Assembly: GCA_020446505.1 (NCBI GenBank)
Contig: JAGREN010000029.1
Coordinates: forward strand, 18,519 to 59,439
DNA: 40,921 nt
DNA from: Novosphingobium sp.
Lineage (GTDB): Bacteria; Pseudomonadota; Alphaproteobacteria; Sphingomonadales; Sphingomonadaceae
Direction of reading: 5' to 3'
Part shown: positions 9,478 to 16,718 of the stretch, piece by piece
How positions within the stretch are numbered: the first letter of the stretch is position 1
How the letters are laid out: each line of letters starts with the position of its first letter
Translations under genes and position numbers: made by a program
Notes under the pieces: generated by a model
Told to the model about the DNA's origin: nothing
Databases searched by the model: none
Seen by the model: only the letters and a program-made list of their open reading frames with translations

Positions 9478-10716
9478 CTCCGGCAACTTGCCGGACATGC
9501 CCCGCGCTTCGTCCATGAAGAACCGCTTGAGCGCAGGCATGCGCTGCACCGCCCCCATGCCGAGCCGCCGCGCCGCGCTGGGCAGCTTACCGGGAATGCC
9601 GAACAACCGCGTCAGGCCGTCTGTCACCGACATGACCATGAAGGCATCGAGGCTGCGCCACTTCTCGTAGCGGGCAAGCAATTGCGCATCGCCCGGTTCC
9701 AGGCCGAGCCGCATTCCTTCCGTCAGCACTTCGACCAGCGCGCCAACATCGCGCAGGCCAAGGTTGAGACCCTGCCCGGCAATCGGGTGCATGCCGTGCG
9801 CGGCATCGCCGACCAGCGCGAGGCGATGATCCGCGAGCTTGCGCGAGTGATGGAACTTTAGCGGGAACGACATGCGAGGAGCGGCCAGTTCGACTGCGCC
9901 GAACACGCCGTGCATCGCCTTTACGACTTCGCTGGTGAACACGGCATCGGGCAGCTTGAGCACGCCTGCCGCGTCCTTTTCCGATACGGTCCAGACCAGC
10001 GCGCTGCGGTGCCGTCCGTCGGGCAGGTCGAGCAGGGGCAGGAGCGCGAAGGGTCCATCGGGATAGAAGATTTCCCAGGCAACGCCTTCGTGCGGCAATT
10101 CATGCGTAAGCGCGGTGACGATGGCGCGATGGCTGTAATCCCACTTCGCCAGTGAGAATCCCGCTTCGTCACGCGTCGGTGACTGGCGCCCTTCGGCAGC
10201 GACCATGAGGCTGGCGCGCAACACCCGCCCATCGGCGAGCGTGGCGGAGACGCCGTGCGGGCCACGCTCGCGCTCCACCACTTCGGCCTTGGTATGCCAG
10301 GCGATTTCCTCGACACCTTCCGCTGCCGCGAACAGGGCGAGGCGCAGGTCGCGGTTGGCGAACATCCGGCCGAGCGTGCCTTCTTCCGGCTTGGGCCGGA
10401 AATCGATTCGTCCCGGCTTCATCCCGTCAGTTACGGCGATGGCCTCGATCGGGCAGCCAAGCGGCTCCAGCGCATCGGCGATGCCGATATTGCCGAACAG
10501 GTTCCAGCTTGCCGTAGAAATAGCCGACGCACGCCCGTCCGCGCCCTCTGCCGTCAGCTCGGCAGGATAGGCCCGGTCGACCACATGGCTGGTTAGGCCA
10601 GCGCGCGCCGCGGCCAGCGCCAGGGTCATGCCGACAAGGCCGCCGCCGACAATCAGCAAGTCTCGCCGTTCACCCTGACCTGTCATTTGCGTTTCCGGGA
10701 CTGTCGTTTCGCTCAT
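9463..10716 (-). CDS. UbiH/UbiF/COQ6-family FAD hydroxylase
   Basis: 417 residues. Flavin monooxygenase of ubiquinone ring hydroxylation. The N-terminal FAD motif LLIVGGGLVGMTLALAAARAG (about residues 20-40), the middle region with ALVWTVSEKDA, and the C-terminal LALVGDAAHGMHPIAGQGLN (about 300-319) are diagnostic of class A flavoprotein hydroxylases, and the last motif is the UbiH/COQ6 signature. Which ring carbon it hydroxylates (C5, C6 or C1) cannot be told here, so no single symbol is given. It diverges from the dsbD-like gene across only 20 nt and converges with the mitofilin-like gene with a 15-nt overlap. Confidence 0.93.
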   Translation of the reverse strand: MSETTVPETQMTGQGERRDLLIVGGGLVGMTLALAAARAGLTSHVVDRAYPAELTAEGADGRASAISTASWNLFGNIGIADALEPLGCPIEAIAVTDGMKPGRIDFRPKPEEGTLGRMFANRDLRLALFAAAEGVEEIAWHTKAEVVERERGPHGVSATLADGRVLRASLMVAAEGRQSPTRDEAGFSLAKWDYSHRAIVTALTHELPHEGVAWEIFYPDGPFALLPLLDLPDGRHRSALVWTVSEKDAAGVLKLPDAVFTSEVVKAMHGVFGAVELAAPRMSFPLKFHHSRKLADHRLALVGDAAHGMHPIAGQGLNLGLRDVGALVEVLTEGMRLGLEPGDAQLLARYEKWRSLDAFMVMSVTDGLTRLFGIPGKLPSAARRLGMGAVQRMPALKRFFMDEARGMSGKLPELLRG

Positions 10717-10736
10717 ATCGCTCTATATCGCCGCGC

Positions 10737-12791
10737 ATGGCCTTGCTGTCGAGTTCCCTGCGCATTGTTGCCCGAACGCTTGTGTTCCTGCTTGCGGCGC
10801 TGCTCGCAGCAGGCGCGGCACAGGCGCAGTCGACCAACATCACCGCCTCGCTGGCCGCCGAACATTCGGCCATGCCCGGCGAGACGGTGACACTGGCGAT
10901 CGACATGCGTCCTGCCCAGGGATGGCACGGATACTGGATCAATCCGGGCGATGCCGGGCTTGGCATGACGCTGGACTGGACCTTGCCCCAAGGCTTCAAG
11001 GCGGGCGAAGCACAATATCCGGTTCCGCAGACGCTGCTCGTCTCGGGGCTGATGAACCACGTCTACAAGGGCGACTATGCGGTGCTGGTGCCGCTTCAGG
11101 TGCCGCAGGACGCGAGGCCGGGCAGCACCGCACGGATCGCGCTGCTCGCGCGCTGGCTGGCCTGCACCGACAAGGTCTGCGTGCCCGAAAGCGGGCATCT
11201 CACCCTTTCGCTCCCGGTCAGCGAACCGGGGGGCCGCGACCAGAGGTTCGACAAGTGGCGCGCAAGGCTTCCTGCGCCGCTCGATGCGCCCGCCCGGTTC
11301 GCACTGGCAGGCCACACCTTGCGACTTGCCGTGCCGCTGCCTGCCAGCGTCGAGCTCGACCAGCCGCACCTGTTCGTCGAGAATGACCGCGTGGTCGACT
11401 ACGCCGCGCCGCAACGCTTTAGCCGCAACGGCAACACGCTGATTATCGAACTCAAGCAGCCCGAGGTGGCTGCCGCCACGCCCGATTCCCTGAGCAGCGT
11501 GCTTCGCCTCGGGACCAGCGGTGTGGGACTGTCTTTCACGGCCACGCCGGGCACCGTCCCGCCAGCAGGCAAACCGCTGAAGCAAAGCGCGACCCCCGCC
11601 TTGCCGGTCCTGTTGCTCGGGGCGCTGCTCGGCGGGCTGCTGCTCAACATCATGCCGTGTGTCTTCCCAATCCTCAGCCTCAAGGCGATCAGTCTCGCGC
11701 GAGCCGGGGAGAGCGAGGCACAGGCTCGGCGCGAGGGGCTGGCCTATACGGCGGGCGTGATCGCTGCCTGTCTCGCGCTCGGGGCGCTGCTGCTGGTGTT
11801 GCGAGCGGGCGGCGAAGAGATCGGCTGGGCCTTTCAGTTGCAGGAGCCGGGCGTCGTCGCGCTGCTGCTGCTGCTGGCCACTGCGATCACCGCCAATTTC
11901 CTCGGCCTGTTCGAAGTGGCCCTGCCCGGCCTTTCGGATAACGACGGATCGCGCGGGGCCTTCGCTACCGGACTGCTCGCCGCCTTTGTCGCGACGCCTT
12001 GCACCGGGCCGTTCATGGCCGCCGCGATGGGCGCGGCGCTGCTCTTGCCTGCTGCCGAGGGCATGGCGCTGTTCGCCGCGCTTGGTCTGGGACTTGCCCT
12101 GCCCTTCCTTGCCGTGGCCTTCATACCGGCCCTTCGCGGCATGCTGCCAAGGCCGGGACCGTGGATGACGCACTTCCGCCGCTGGATGACGCTGCCGATG
12201 GGACTGACGGCGCTGGCGCTGGCGTCGCTTGCCTGGCGGCTGGGCGGCGCGGGCTTTGCAGTGGCCGCAATCGCGCTTGCCGTGCTGCTGGTCGCGCTGC
12301 TGTGGTTTGCGGGCGGCAGGCAAAAGCGTGGCCAGTCCGCCGGACTTGCGACAATCGTTGGCGTCGCATTGCTCGCCGGGGTCTCGCTCGCCGTGCTTCC
12401 GGGCCTTGTCGCTCGGGACAAGGCCGCCGCCGAGCCCGGCATCACTGGCGCAGAACCGTTCAGCGAGGTTCGACTTGCCGATGCACGAGCAGCCGGAAAG
12501 CCGGTCTTCGTCTGGATGACGGCGGACTGGTGCCTCACCTGCAAGGTCAACGAGCAGGCCGCGATCGAGCGGGAGGCTACGGCAGAGGCATTCCGCAAGG
12601 CAGGCGTCGTCGTGCTGCGCGGCGACTGGACCAGGCGCGATCCGGCGATAACCCGCTACCTCACCGCAAATGGCGCGGCAGGCGTGCCTTACTACCAATG
12701 GTTCCCGGCGGGCGGCGGTGAAGGAGAGACTTTGCCGCAAGTCCTCACTCCCGCCATGCTGATCGAGCGCGCAGAACAGGCATCGCGCTGA
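10737..12791 (+). CDS. DsbD-family thiol:disulfide reductase
   Basis: 684 residues. Moves electrons from cytosolic thioredoxin through the inner membrane to periplasmic thiols. A signal peptide (about 1-30) is followed by a DsbD-alpha-like periplasmic domain with a Cys pair in ACTDKVCVPES (about 142 and 147). Eight or so membrane helices follow, with the conserved cysteines in NIMPCVFPILSLK (about 306) and ATPCTGPFMAAA (about 421). A C-terminal thioredoxin fold carries DWCLTCKVNE (about 598-601). All six redox cysteines are present. The N-terminal domain style (GWHGYWINPGDAG) resembles the ScsB branch rather than E. coli DsbD. A small stem-loop follows the stop. Confidence 0.92.
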   Translation: MALLSSSLRIVARTLVFLLAALLAAGAAQAQSTNITASLAAEHSAMPGETVTLAIDMRPAQGWHGYWINPGDAGLGMTLDWTLPQGFKAGEAQYPVPQTLLVSGLMNHVYKGDYAVLVPLQVPQDARPGSTARIALLARWLACTDKVCVPESGHLTLSLPVSEPGGRDQRFDKWRARLPAPLDAPARFALAGHTLRLAVPLPASVELDQPHLFVENDRVVDYAAPQRFSRNGNTLIIELKQPEVAAATPDSLSSVLRLGTSGVGLSFTATPGTVPPAGKPLKQSATPALPVLLLGALLGGLLLNIMPCVFPILSLKAISLARAGESEAQARREGLAYTAGVIAACLALGALLLVLRAGGEEIGWAFQLQEPGVVALLLLLATAITANFLGLFEVALPGLSDNDGSRGAFATGLLAAFVATPCTGPFMAAAMGAALLLPAAEGMALFAALGLGLALPFLAVAFIPALRGMLPRPGPWMTHFRRWMTLPMGLTALALASLAWRLGGAGFAVAAIALAVLLVALLWFAGGRQKRGQSAGLATIVGVALLAGVSLAVLPGLVARDKAAAEPGITGAEPFSEVRLADARAAGKPVFVWMTADWCLTCKVNEQAAIEREATAEAFRKAGVVVLRGDWTRRDPAITRYLTANGAAGVPYYQWFPAGGGEGETLPQVLTPAMLIERAEQASR

Positions 12792-12795
12792 AACC

Positions 12796-12810
12796 GCTCC
12801 GCTTCGGAGC
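12796..12810 (+). terminator. Short stem-loop after the DsbD-like gene
   Basis: GCTCCG-CTT-CGGAGC forms a perfect 6-bp stem with a 3-nt loop starting 5 nt after the stop codon. There is no T-tract, so intrinsic termination is only a possibility. The left strand can also pair with 12893-12901, which carries a 9-base reverse complement of 12793-12801. Confidence 0.4.
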
Positions 12811-12968
12811 TAACCGGAACCAGCGATGCGAGGCAGAAGCTCGCGCCCGCGCGATCGTGGCCTTGGAAATCTCTTGCGCAATCGCTCGATTTCGGAGCGG
12901 TCATGGCGCGCATCCCGGCGCCACTTGCGAATAACTCCCTAGGCGAAATCCAATAGGGAGATTTGCCC

Positions 12969-13571
12969 GTGCAACAGGCCTACACGCTTATCCTCGTCGA
13001 TGCCGACACCCGTCGCCGCGCCACTGTCAGCCATACGCTTTCCGGTCATGGCGTGCATGTCGAGCCGTTCGAAACCGTTGCCGAACTGGCGGCAAGCTGG
13101 CCGCGCAGCGGGACCGTGCTGATCCATGACAGCGAGGGCGACGTTGCGCGGCTGATCGAACAGATGGCGCGGCACGGCGAATGGTATCCGATCATCGCCT
13201 TTGCCGATCAGCCCGAAGCACAGAGGATCGTGCGCGCCGTTCAGGATGGTGCCGTCGACTACATGGTCTGGCCCTTCGACCCGGACAGCCTGCTGCGGGC
13301 GCTCGAATGGCACGATGGCGCTGCGGAGGGACTGGGCAATGCCCGGATGCGCGAGGCAGTTGCTCGCGGACGGATTGAGAAACTGACCGACCGCGAGCGC
13401 GAGGTGCTCGACTGCGTTGCCAGTGGCCTGTCCAACCGCAAGATCGGGGAGAAGCTGGAAATCAGCCCGCGCACGGTCGAAATTCACCGCGCCAACATGC
13501 TCACCAAACTGGGAGCCAATCACACCTCGGAAGCGATCCGCATCGCCATCGAGGCCGAACTGGTGCGTTGA
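12969..13571 (+). CDS. FixJ/LuxR-type regulator with degenerate receiver
   Basis: 200 residues. GTG 12969 was chosen over TTG 12963 because AGGGAG at 12955-12960 lies 8 nt before the GTG but only 2 nt before the TTG. An N-terminal receiver-like domain (about 1-115) precedes a LuxR/GerE DNA-binding domain (about 130-190) with LTDREREVLDCVASGLSNRKIGEKL and SPRTVEIHRANML, the usual recognition helix. In the receiver the acidic pair (VDAD) and a possible phospho-Asp (LIHD, Asp54) remain. The conserved Thr/Ser after beta-4 is replaced (IIAFAD) and the invariant Lys of the KPF motif is Trp (VWPF, about 101). No histidine kinase is next to it. It is probably regulated other than by standard phosphorylation. 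Confidence 0.85.
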   Translation: MQQAYTLILVDADTRRRATVSHTLSGHGVHVEPFETVAELAASWPRSGTVLIHDSEGDVARLIEQMARHGEWYPIIAFADQPEAQRIVRAVQDGAVDYMVWPFDPDSLLRALEWHDGAAEGLGNARMREAVARGRIEKLTDREREVLDCVASGLSNRKIGEKLEISPRTVEIHRANMLTKLGANHTSEAIRIAIEAELVR

Positions 13572-13576
13572 GACAA

Positions 13577-13990
13577 TCAGTGCAGCCGCGCGCCCTCGGG
13601 TCGCAGGGGGGTGACGGACTCGGCGGGAGCGAGGTCCAGCAGGCACAGGGCCGCGCTGGCCCAAGCCGCGAGCAGGGCCAGCGCAGGCGTGCTGGCCTGC
13701 ATCGTGACCTCCTCGGTCATGCCGGGGAGGATGACGCTTGCCATGCAACTGTCTACCGCACCTTTGGAAAGCATCCAGGCAACATCCTTGCCGATCATCG
13801 CCAGGGCCGCGCTCTCGCCAGCACCGGCCGCAATCATCACCTCGATCATTCTCGGAGAGTATCTGGCGCGCGTGATGATCCGCGCTTCGCGGAGCAGTTC
13901 GGCTTCATCGGCCGGCCCGGCGCGGCTGCACTTGTCGGCAAAATCGCGAAGCACGCGCGGACGTCGGGGATCGGGAACTGTCAGGTTCAT
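13577..13990 (-). CDS. Hypothetical protein
   Basis: 137 residues if started at ATG 13990, which has GAGGA about 8 nt upstream; the frame extends to 14071 but that part looks non-coding. The N-terminal half is charged and helical (DPRRPRVLRDFADKCSRAG, AELLREARIITRARYSPRMIEV). The second half contains one hydrophobic helix (about residues 103-118, STPALALLAAWASAALCLL), perhaps a membrane anchor. No family recognised. It converges on the FixJ-like regulator with a 5-nt gap. Confidence 0.5.
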   Translation of the reverse strand: MNLTVPDPRRPRVLRDFADKCSRAGPADEAELLREARIITRARYSPRMIEVMIAAGAGESAALAMIGKDVAWMLSKGAVDSCMASVILPGMTEEVTMQASTPALALLAAWASAALCLLDLAPAESVTPLRPEGARLH

Positions 13991-14218
13991 CGGTTCATCC
14001 TCGCTGGCGCCAATCGACGCCTTGTGCACCCATTGTACCGGAAAGCATGGCAGCGCAGAAGGCCTCCCCAACCGGTTTTGCGCACGCCGTACCGCGATGT
14101 GGCACCTGTAATCACCTAAGTAGGGATGCGGATTGACACAAGTTTGCGTGCGGGCTTGCCGCTTGCAGGATTAGCGGACATGAAGGCCGCCGATAACGAA
14201 TCCCGGGAGAGACTTCGC

Positions 14219-15217
14219 ATGACTTCGCAAGCCCAGCAATCGACCATCCACCTCGTCGCGCCGGAACTGGCCGGAGCCATCGAAACGTTCCCCAACATGG
14301 ATTTCGAGAACGGGCTCGAAGAAATCCGCGCCGGTTTCATGGACCGCGAACTGCCGCCGATGCCCGAAGGGCTCGACAAGGCAATCGTCGAGGATCGCAC
14401 GATCCCCGGCCCCGCTGGCGCTCCGGACGTGCGCGTCCTGATCTACTCACCGCCCGGCGATGCCAAGGGCCGCCCGGCAATCTGCCACATCCACGGCGGC
14501 GGCTATGTGATCGGGAAGGCCGACATCGGCGACATTCCCAACCGCATGATGGCGCTTACGCTGGGCTGCGTCGTCGTTTCGGTCGACTACCGCAAGGCAC
14601 CGGAAACGGTCTGGCCGGGTGCGCTGGAGGATTGCTACGCCGCGCTCACCTGGATGACGGAAAATGCCGATATGCTCGGCATCGATCCCGATCGCATCGC
14701 GGTCGCTGGCGAAAGCGCCGGTGGCGGCCATGCCGCTGCCCTTGCCATCTATACCCGCAACATGAACCGCAAGACCGGCGGCGGTCCGAAGATTTGCTTC
14801 CAGCTTCTCGATTCGCCCATGCTCGACGACCGCACCGGAACCAGCAGCGATCCCCACCCGCACACCGGCGAATTCGTCTGGACGCCCGCGCGCAACCGTT
14901 TCGGCTGGAAGGCCATGATGGGCCGCGAGCCCGGCGGCGAGGACGTGCCCAACGAAATGGTGCCGGCTCGCGTCGAGGACTACACCGACCTGCCGCCCGC
15001 CTTCGTCCATGTCGGCGCGCTGGACCTATTCCTCGAAGAAGACATGGAATACGTCCGCCGCCTGACCCGCGCCGGGGTGCCTGCGGAACTGCACGTCATT
15101 CCCGGAGCCTATCACGGTTTCAACATTGCCGGACCGACGCCGCAGGTCATGCAGGTGGGCGGACTGCGCATCGCCGCGCTTGCCCGTGCCTTCGGGATCG
15201 ACCTGGCAAAGCGGTGA
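14219..15217 (+). CDS. Alpha/beta hydrolase, hormone-sensitive-lipase family
   Basis: 332 residues from ATG 14219, chosen because GGGAGAG lies 8 nt upstream; two further in-frame starts (14126, 14180) lack a good ribosome site. The protein is a carboxylesterase-type enzyme of family IV: oxyanion motif HIHGGGYVIG (His92, Gly93-95), nucleophile Ser166 in GESAGGG, an acid in ALDLFLEED and the catalytic His in YHGFNIAGP near the C-terminus. No signal peptide, so it is cytosolic. Likely substrates are short acyl or aryl esters. It stands alone on the plus strand at the edge of the catabolic genes, with a strong stem-loop behind it. Confidence 0.92.
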   Translation: MTSQAQQSTIHLVAPELAGAIETFPNMDFENGLEEIRAGFMDRELPPMPEGLDKAIVEDRTIPGPAGAPDVRVLIYSPPGDAKGRPAICHIHGGGYVIGKADIGDIPNRMMALTLGCVVVSVDYRKAPETVWPGALEDCYAALTWMTENADMLGIDPDRIAVAGESAGGGHAAALAIYTRNMNRKTGGGPKICFQLLDSPMLDDRTGTSSDPHPHTGEFVWTPARNRFGWKAMMGREPGGEDVPNEMVPARVEDYTDLPPAFVHVGALDLFLEEDMEYVRRLTRAGVPAELHVIPGAYHGFNIAGPTPQVMQVGGLRIAALARAFGIDLAKR

Positions 15218-15243
15218 GCCGTTCGGGCGGCTTGCTCCAATGC

Positions 15244-15275
15244 GCTTTCCGTTCACGCTGACGTGAACGGAAAGC
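15244..15275. terminator. Perfect 14-bp stem-loop between convergent genes
   Basis: GCTTTCCGTTCACG (15244-15257) and its exact reverse complement (15262-15275) enclose the loop CTGA. It lies 26 nt after the esterase stop and 61 nt after the end of the convergent SnoaL-like gene, so it may end transcription from both sides. No long T-tract follows on either strand. A second small hairpin (CCGGT/ACCGG, 15311-15328) follows. Confidence 0.7.
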
Positions 15276-15336
15276 CGACGCTCAAGTGCCGCGCGGGCTT
15301 GTCGCGGTGCCCGGTCCGGAATGACCGGAAACCGTT

Positions 15337-15813
15337 CTAGATCGAGCTGCCCGCCTCGAAGATCGTGAAGACCCGCGCGCTGAAAAACCAGCGCCCGTCC
15401 ACTCTGGCGAAACTGTCGCGGTATTCGCCCCAGAAGCCGACTTCGCCCGAAGACATGCGGCCTTCCATCACGCAGGTCGCGCTGGCGGTGTCGCCGTCGA
15501 CCTCGATCAGCAGGTTGTGGATCAAGGGCACCGGATGCGGATTGCCCTTGCCGCCCTGTCGCAGCATGGCGCGGATCGCATCGCGACCCACCTCGCGGCT
15601 TTGCACGACATGCTCGTCCCGGTCGCAGGCACCGCGCCTGACCTCGAACAGACCATCAGCGACATAGAGATCGGCGGTCTCGTCGAGCCGGTCATACCGA
15701 ACGACCTGTGCGTATCGGTAGACCAGCTCGGTGATCGCCTGCTTGGCAGCAAGCGCGTCCGGCTGCCCGGCAATGCCGGTCACGCCGTCCGGCCCGCTTG
15801 CACCGTCAGGCAT
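15337..15813 (-). CDS. SnoaL-like / NTF2-like protein
   Basis: 158 residues with the cone-shaped alpha+beta fold of SnoaL_4/NTF2-like proteins: an N-terminal helix pair (ITELVYRYAQVVRYDRLDETADLY), then a central sheet including FEVR, HNLLIEVDGDTASATCVMEG, WGEYRDSFARVDGRWFFSARVF. Members are small cyclases, isomerases, dehydratases or hydroxylase subunits, and many are uncharacterised. Its start overlaps the end of the upstream SDR gene by 8 nt, so the two are co-translated and probably act on the same substrate. One of three such genes in the window. Confidence 0.85.
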   Translation of the reverse strand: MPDGASGPDGVTGIAGQPDALAAKQAITELVYRYAQVVRYDRLDETADLYVADGLFEVRRGACDRDEHVVQSREVGRDAIRAMLRQGGKGNPHPVPLIHNLLIEVDGDTASATCVMEGRMSSGEVGFWGEYRDSFARVDGRWFFSARVFTIFEAGSSI

Positions 15814-16591
15814 TGTCCCGCAGTTCGCAGGCTGCGCGAACCGGGGCGATGCCGTATTCGACGACCTTCCAGAAGTCCTTGTCGGTAACGATCACGGCTT
15901 CGTTGTTCTCGATGGCGTGAATGACCATCTGCCCGATTTCTTCGGGAGTAACAGTCGGCGTCGGCTTGGTCGCGGGATCGTCGTTGCTCTCGCCGCCGAT
16001 GATGACTGTGTTCTTGTGCAGGTTGGTCGCGACGATGCCGGGGCACAGCACCGAAACGCCGACGCCGCTGGCGGCAAGATCCTGACGCAGCGCATAGCTC
16101 ATCGCGGCGACGCCGAACTTGGTCATCGAATAGACGCCGACACCGCCGCCGAAAGCCGAGAGGCCAACGGAAGACGAGGTGTTGACGATGTGGCCCTTGC
16201 CGCGATCGCGCATGGCGGCTGCAAAGGTCATCGCGCCGTTGGCAGGGCCGATGAGGTTGATGTCCATGAGCGTATCGAAGCTCTCGAAGGACGTGTCGGC
16301 AAGCGGCTTGCCGTGCGGGGCGATGCCAGCATTGTTGATGAGCACGTCGACCGGGCCGAAGACCTTTTCCGCTTCTTCCTTGGCGCGCTTCCAGTTGTCG
16401 CGGTCGCGCGTGTCGAGCTTGACGGCGCGGAACTGGTTGGCGCGGGTGGCGACGACCTTCTCCATCGCCTCCTCGTTGATGTCGGCAATGGTGACGTTGA
16501 GGCCGGCTTCGGCCAGTGCATTGGCAATGCCAAGGCCGATCCCGCTCGCTCCGCCTGTCACGAAGGCATGTTTAGCTTCTGCCATTTTCAT
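15806..16591 (-). CDS. Short-chain dehydrogenase/reductase
   Basis: 261 residues from ATG 16591, which has GAGAGGGAG 9 nt upstream; the frame runs further upstream without a ribosome site. Classical SDR: TGGASGIGLGIA for the cofactor, DTRDRDNW after beta-3 (acidic, with an upstream region fitting NAD or NADP), NNAG, catalytic Ser in NTSSSVGLSAFG, and YSMTK (Tyr and Lys). It oxidises or reduces an alcohol/ketone of unknown identity. It shares an operon and an 8-nt overlap with the SnoaL-like gene. Its 5' leader carries an 11-bp stem-loop and an 18-bp palindrome. Confidence 0.92.
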   Translation of the reverse strand: MKMAEAKHAFVTGGASGIGLGIANALAEAGLNVTIADINEEAMEKVVATRANQFRAVKLDTRDRDNWKRAKEEAEKVFGPVDVLINNAGIAPHGKPLADTSFESFDTLMDINLIGPANGAMTFAAAMRDRGKGHIVNTSSSVGLSAFGGGVGVYSMTKFGVAAMSYALRQDLAASGVGVSVLCPGIVATNLHKNTVIIGGESNDDPATKPTPTVTPEEIGQMVIHAIENNEAVIVTDKDFWKVVEYGIAPVRAACELRDNA

Positions 16592-16644
16592 CGATTCGGC
16601 TCCCTCTCTCGGAAATGTTGTTGCGCGCAAACTGGCGAAAGGTA

Positions 16645-16681
16645 CCGCGCGAGGCAATGGCCTAGTCCCGGCCTCGCGCGG
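16645..16681 (-). terminator. 11-bp GC-rich stem-loop
   Basis: CCGCGCGAGGC (16645-16655) and its perfect reverse complement (16671-16681) enclose a 15-nt loop. Read on the minus strand it lies 38 nt after the arylsulfatase stop and is followed by TACCTTTCG, so it may terminate that transcript. It is equally the leader of the next SDR gene, so attenuation is possible. Confidence 0.55.
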
Positions 16682-16682
16682 C

Positions 16683-16700
16683 AATCCGTAATTACGGATT
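16683..16700. promoter_or_regulatory. 18-bp perfect palindrome, likely operator
   Basis: AATCCGTAATTACGGATT is its own reverse complement over 18 bases. It lies 92 nt upstream of the SDR start and 19 nt beyond the arylsulfatase stop. Uninterrupted palindromes of this size are typical of TetR- or GntR-type operators. The regulator is not known, and the sequence differs from the palindrome in front of the tetR gene in this window. Confidence 0.5.
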
Positions 16701-16718
16701 AGGAGCAGTCATCCTCGC

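Noticed and set aside
10713..12740. Minus-strand 675-codon frame opposite the dsbD-like gene
   Set aside because: Low-complexity Gln/Arg/His product, no recognisable fold; shadow of the real gene.
14133..14138. TTGACA as a -35 element before the esterase gene
   Set aside because: No matching -10 hexamer at 16-18 nt, so no promoter is called.
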